64,000 nucleotides of DNA from Owenia fusiformis (taxonomy: Eukaryota > Annelida > Polychaeta > Sabellida > Oweniidae), in assembly GCA_903813345.2 (NCBI GenBank), contig CAIIXF020000010.1, positions 15,174,181 through 15,238,180 on the forward strand, read 5' to 3'. The notes below the pieces were generated by a model that was not told the DNA's origin, ran no database searches, and was given only the letters and a program-made list of their open reading frames with translations. The position numbers and the translations under genes were made by a program. This document shows, in pieces, positions 61,054-64,000 of this stretch (position 1 is the first letter of the stretch; each line of letters opens with the position of its first letter).

Positions 61054-63454
61054 ATGAACCTTTTCACGGTGGTAGCGGCCACAGCTGCCACGCTGCTACT
61101 TGTACTAACGCAGCACTCAGTCAACGCACAGGTCAATACTACAGGTAAGGTTACGACCGTATTTTGTACATGGAGTAGTTTATGCTTTTAATTTTCAAAT
61201 AGAAATATTACTTACTACCCTGGCTTATCACTCGCAATAAAATGTGAGATTGTATGGTCTACTTCAAAATATCGCTATACCGAGTCAAATTACAGAGTTA
61301 GTCTGTTCTCCATTTCGCTATTGCGGATTGGTGAGGTTGTTCTTGTTTAAAAAGTTTAGATCTGATATTTTAAAAACACATTTAGTTAGTCTCTTGAGAA
61401 GTTGTGCCACCGTTAGACTGCTACGAGTACTTCCCTTCCAAGAAGCACAGAGACAAGTTTACACGTACTGATGTGTAACGTATACAATCACTACTGGACA
61501 TTCTTTTCTGTAATTATCGAAGCTTGAAAATTTGTTCAAAATTGAACCCGGGAATTGAATACTTGCCTAGTTCAATTGCAAAATCCTCACACTGCTTACT
61601 CAGAAAACTTCTATCTTGACCATTAATCTTTTTGAAAACAGGTGTTGGAGAATTTGATAGTTTAATTTTTCTCTTGGTAATGAACATTGGCTTTCAAGTA
61701 GTGAAAGAGCCCATGTAGAGACATTAACATTTATATGCCTGGGGGGGGGGGGGTTCACTGTGTATAAATTTCGGCGGATGTCCTAGGCTGAACCCTCAGA
61801 TATCAATATATTCTCATTCCAAAATGTCAAATTTGGATGTATTCCCATACCAACCAATATAGTGTTCGAAAGCCATACCAAATGCCCAAATATGAGACCA
61901 ATGCCATCAATACCAAATGTCTAAATACAGGACCAAATAAAACGTTCTAAAACAACCTCAAAGGTCCATGTGCAGTATGGCAAGTGATTTTAGACACTCA
62001 TATCTTTCACCACGAGTACTTTCTGGGCATAAATACAGTGGTTTTTATTAAAACAATATGCTTTCTTTCAGGTGAAGTCCCCATGATGATGAAAATATCA
62101 ATCGAATAATTTGAAAAATTATAACTAGGGAACCCTATTAACCCTATTTTTCAAAATGTTGGACTTATTTGCTCAAAAGAGGATCTTCTTTTTCTGATTT
62201 TCATTGCATTAAAACATCATTCAACAAGGGGACTAAAACATCTTCAAAAGTAGAATGGTATTGAAAGTCTAGTTTTGAAGATATCAATTTTTCGATGACC
62301 AAAATCATGCTGAAAACAATGGATAGCATGAGTTTTCTCTATGGGAAAATAACATGGGAAATGTGGTTTTTAACTTTATCGCATTTCAATACCCGTCCCC
62401 TTTTCGAAAGTTATTTATATAGTGTAGAAGAAACTTTTGATACATTTAAATTGAGAAAAACAAGATCCTCTTTTTAGAAAATAAGCCTTACCCCCTGGCC
62501 AAAAAACCTTTCTAAATCATGCAGTTTTTCACCATTCTGAGCACTTTTTAAGTGATTTTGGCCATTTTTGGACCAAAATTGTCACAAGTGAACCCCCCCT
62601 GGAATTTTTCAAAAAGTGAACCCCCTTTGGCAAATCCTGGCTACGGGCCTGCTTACATTTTAAAAAAAGTGACAAGGTGAGATGCTAATCCATAATTTTT
62701 CAGAGAGTGGGATTGATATTTTACTATCATGGGGACATCACTTTAAAGAAAACATATTGTTTTCATAAAAACCACTGTATTTATACCCAGAAAATACTCA
62801 TGGTGAAAGATATGACTCATACCACAAGTGTGAGATAACATGTTTTTCATGACCATTCTCATATACCAGAAAATGGAAAAATCTGACCATTGCCATACCT
62901 CAAAAGTCATAATTTGGGGTGGCATTCTCATACCAGATCCTAAAATTTGGGTCCATTGCCATACTTAAAGTCAAAAAGGTACCCCATGTTCGCCGAAGAT
63001 ATCCTTCAAGGTTTATATACAGTGAACCCCCCCGAGTTTATATGTCTATGGCCCATGTAATGGATAAAGTGAGGAGTCTTCACTGCTTTGTTATTTATGA
63101 ATCCTAGGTAACGTCAATTCAAAGTGAATGAAAATTGTCAAATATATTTAGATAAAAATGTTAATTTTGCTTTTTCTACTTCCAGGTCCTGCTGCATGGT
63201 ATTTTTATGGAAACAATATAACAGACAGAGAAACATTTTTAGAGAGTGGGGGTAGAAAAGCCTGGGTAGACTCTGAAACTGATTTACCTGGAGGAACATT
63301 AACTGGCTTTGTAGTATATTTAGAACCTGAGGTTCCTGAAGACACTAAAACGAGACTTCAAATATGGCGTTTGATACCTCCTAGTAAAGAAAGATTTTTA
63401 TTAGTGTGGGAAAAAGAAGTGACATTTTTGAAAAATGAAACTGGATTAATAGAA
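61054..63454 (+). CDS. Secreted protein of unknown family, N-terminal 120 residues (gene leaves the window)
   Basis: Coding exon 1 (61054-61144) follows acceptor TTTTTCAG and encodes a signal peptide, MNLFTVVAATAATLLLVLTQ, with likely cleavage near HSVNA|Q. Exon 2 (63186-63454) joins in frame across a GT-AG intron and ends at donor GAA|GTGAGT with phase 0. Exon 2 encodes a compact extracellular-looking region: PAAWYFYGNNITDRETFLES, WVDSETDLPGGTLTGFVVYL, RLQIWRLIPPSKERFLLVWE and an N-glycosylation-type NET. The 'GxLTGFxVYxEP...xxLQIWRP' style looks like a beta-sandwich module seen in some invertebrate extracellular proteins, but I cannot name the family. The rest of the gene lies to the right. 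The intron carries a large nested transposon (61741-63033). Confidence 0.7.
61741..63033. mobile_element. Composite DNA element with G-rich ends, copy B, with nested insertions
   Basis: The left GGGGGGGTTCACTGTGTATA and right TATATACAGTGAACCCCCCC are inverted ends of the family at 5452-5956. The internal phrases (CCATACCAAATG) run in the opposite direction. Inside, 62001-62087 and 62726-62812 are near-perfect 87-bp inverted arms (TATCTTTCACCACGAGTACT ... CCCCATGAT). Inside those lies a copy of the GGCTACGGGCCTG repeat (62497-62651). Three layers of insertion are visible. Confidence 0.8.
62497..62651 (+). repeat. AGGCCCGTAGCC repeat, copy 3 (nested)
   Basis: Contains ATCATGCAGTTTTTCACCAT, TGGACCAAAATTGTCACAAG and ends CCTGGCTACGGGCCTG. 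Same orientation as the copies at 11993 and 15479; its left end is degraded. Confidence 0.7.
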
Positions 63455-64000
63455 GTGAGTATTAACTGCTACTTTACACTACTGATGGTGTGTATCAGAC
63501 CATCTTACTTAGAGATTAACAGGAACAGGAACGGAGAAAGTGTTTAGATATAACCATTGAGTACAGGCTATATACTGCTACAAATAGGTGCATGGATTAA
63601 ACCTAACCAAACTGGATATAGTATTGTCAGTGGTGGCCATGATAGGTTTTATCTGTTTTATTGTTGGAGAAACCTTTGGTTAAAACATTGCCAAATTTTC
63701 ATTATGTGACCATGGATATGTACATGTACATACTACCTGTATGCAAAACTCTGCTCCTACTTACCTCAGCATGTCTGTATTTTCCTTTGTACATTTTCTT
63801 TATTTTTTTCAAGTTATCACAGATTTATAGTCCAAGAAAATATTAAATTGAAATACATTTTTATTGTATGTCAATGTACATTGGAAGTTTTGATTAAATC
63901 TTCGCATAACCAAATCATCTTATTGTAGTGTGATAGATTTTTTACTTTTTGACAATGAAAAATGAAAGAACTACATAACAAAAATGAAAGAACTGTACAT
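63455..64000. other. Intron of the secreted-protein gene, to the window edge
   Basis: No further exon with clear coding sequence is visible before the window ends. Confidence 0.4.

Noticed and set aside
1-64000. tRNA, rRNA or snRNA genes
   Set aside because: I looked for clover-leaf boxes and conserved cores by eye and saw none. A covariance-model scan would settle it.

Overview
The window is animal (metazoan) nuclear DNA. It is A+T-rich, with GT-AG introns, short exons spread over kilobases, dense small transposons, LINE fragments and satellite DNA. The gene set (augmin subunit, Ska complex subunit, SCF F-box protein, SOCS-box ankyrin protein, secreted chitin-binding protein) and the repeat content fit a marine invertebrate, either a non-vertebrate deuterostome or a lophotrochozoan. 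I cannot resolve the phylum from sequence alone.

Layout. Positions 158-9641 (+) hold the last 11 coding exons of HAUS5 (augmin), with its 3' UTR to about 10.76 kb. Its 4.5-kb intron contains a complete opposite-strand gene for a secreted, tandem-repeat, peritrophin-A-like protein (3265-4892, -) with its own TATA box and poly(A) signal. Positions 12543-13397 (-) are a single-exon ankyrin/SOCS-box gene. Positions 19810-22651 (-) are a complete five-coding-exon SKA1 gene; a likely 5' UTR exon ends at 23738 and its putative promoter has an inverted pair of ZNF143-like motifs. Positions 25447-27185 (-) are a 5'-truncated LINE with an intact reverse transcriptase frame. Positions 27563-32581 (+) are a complete four-exon FBXO33 gene. 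From 32.6 to 48.4 kb there is no confident host gene: tandem arrays, LINE relics split by MITEs, and a 2.5-kb array of a 68-bp satellite. Positions 48.5-63.45 kb (+) hold the start of a secreted-protein gene (inferred noncoding first exon, 12.4-kb intron, signal-peptide exon, one further exon) that leaves the window.

How the genes relate. HAUS5 acts in microtubule branching in the mitotic spindle and SKA1 in kinetochore-microtubule attachment, so two spindle genes lie about 10 kb apart. FBXO33 and the ASB-like protein are both expected to be substrate receptors of cullin-RING ubiquitin ligases. Shared regulation is not shown by the sequence.

Mobile DNA is the other theme. There are TA-flanked mariner- and pogo-type MITEs, four small elements with apparent 5-bp target duplications, several large foldbacks, and nested insertions. 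One pogo-type MITE touches the 5' splice site of a SKA1 intron. I found no CRISPR array, operon, tRNA or rRNA gene, and no clearly new multi-gene system. The most interesting items are gene-structure and gene-transposon relationships.
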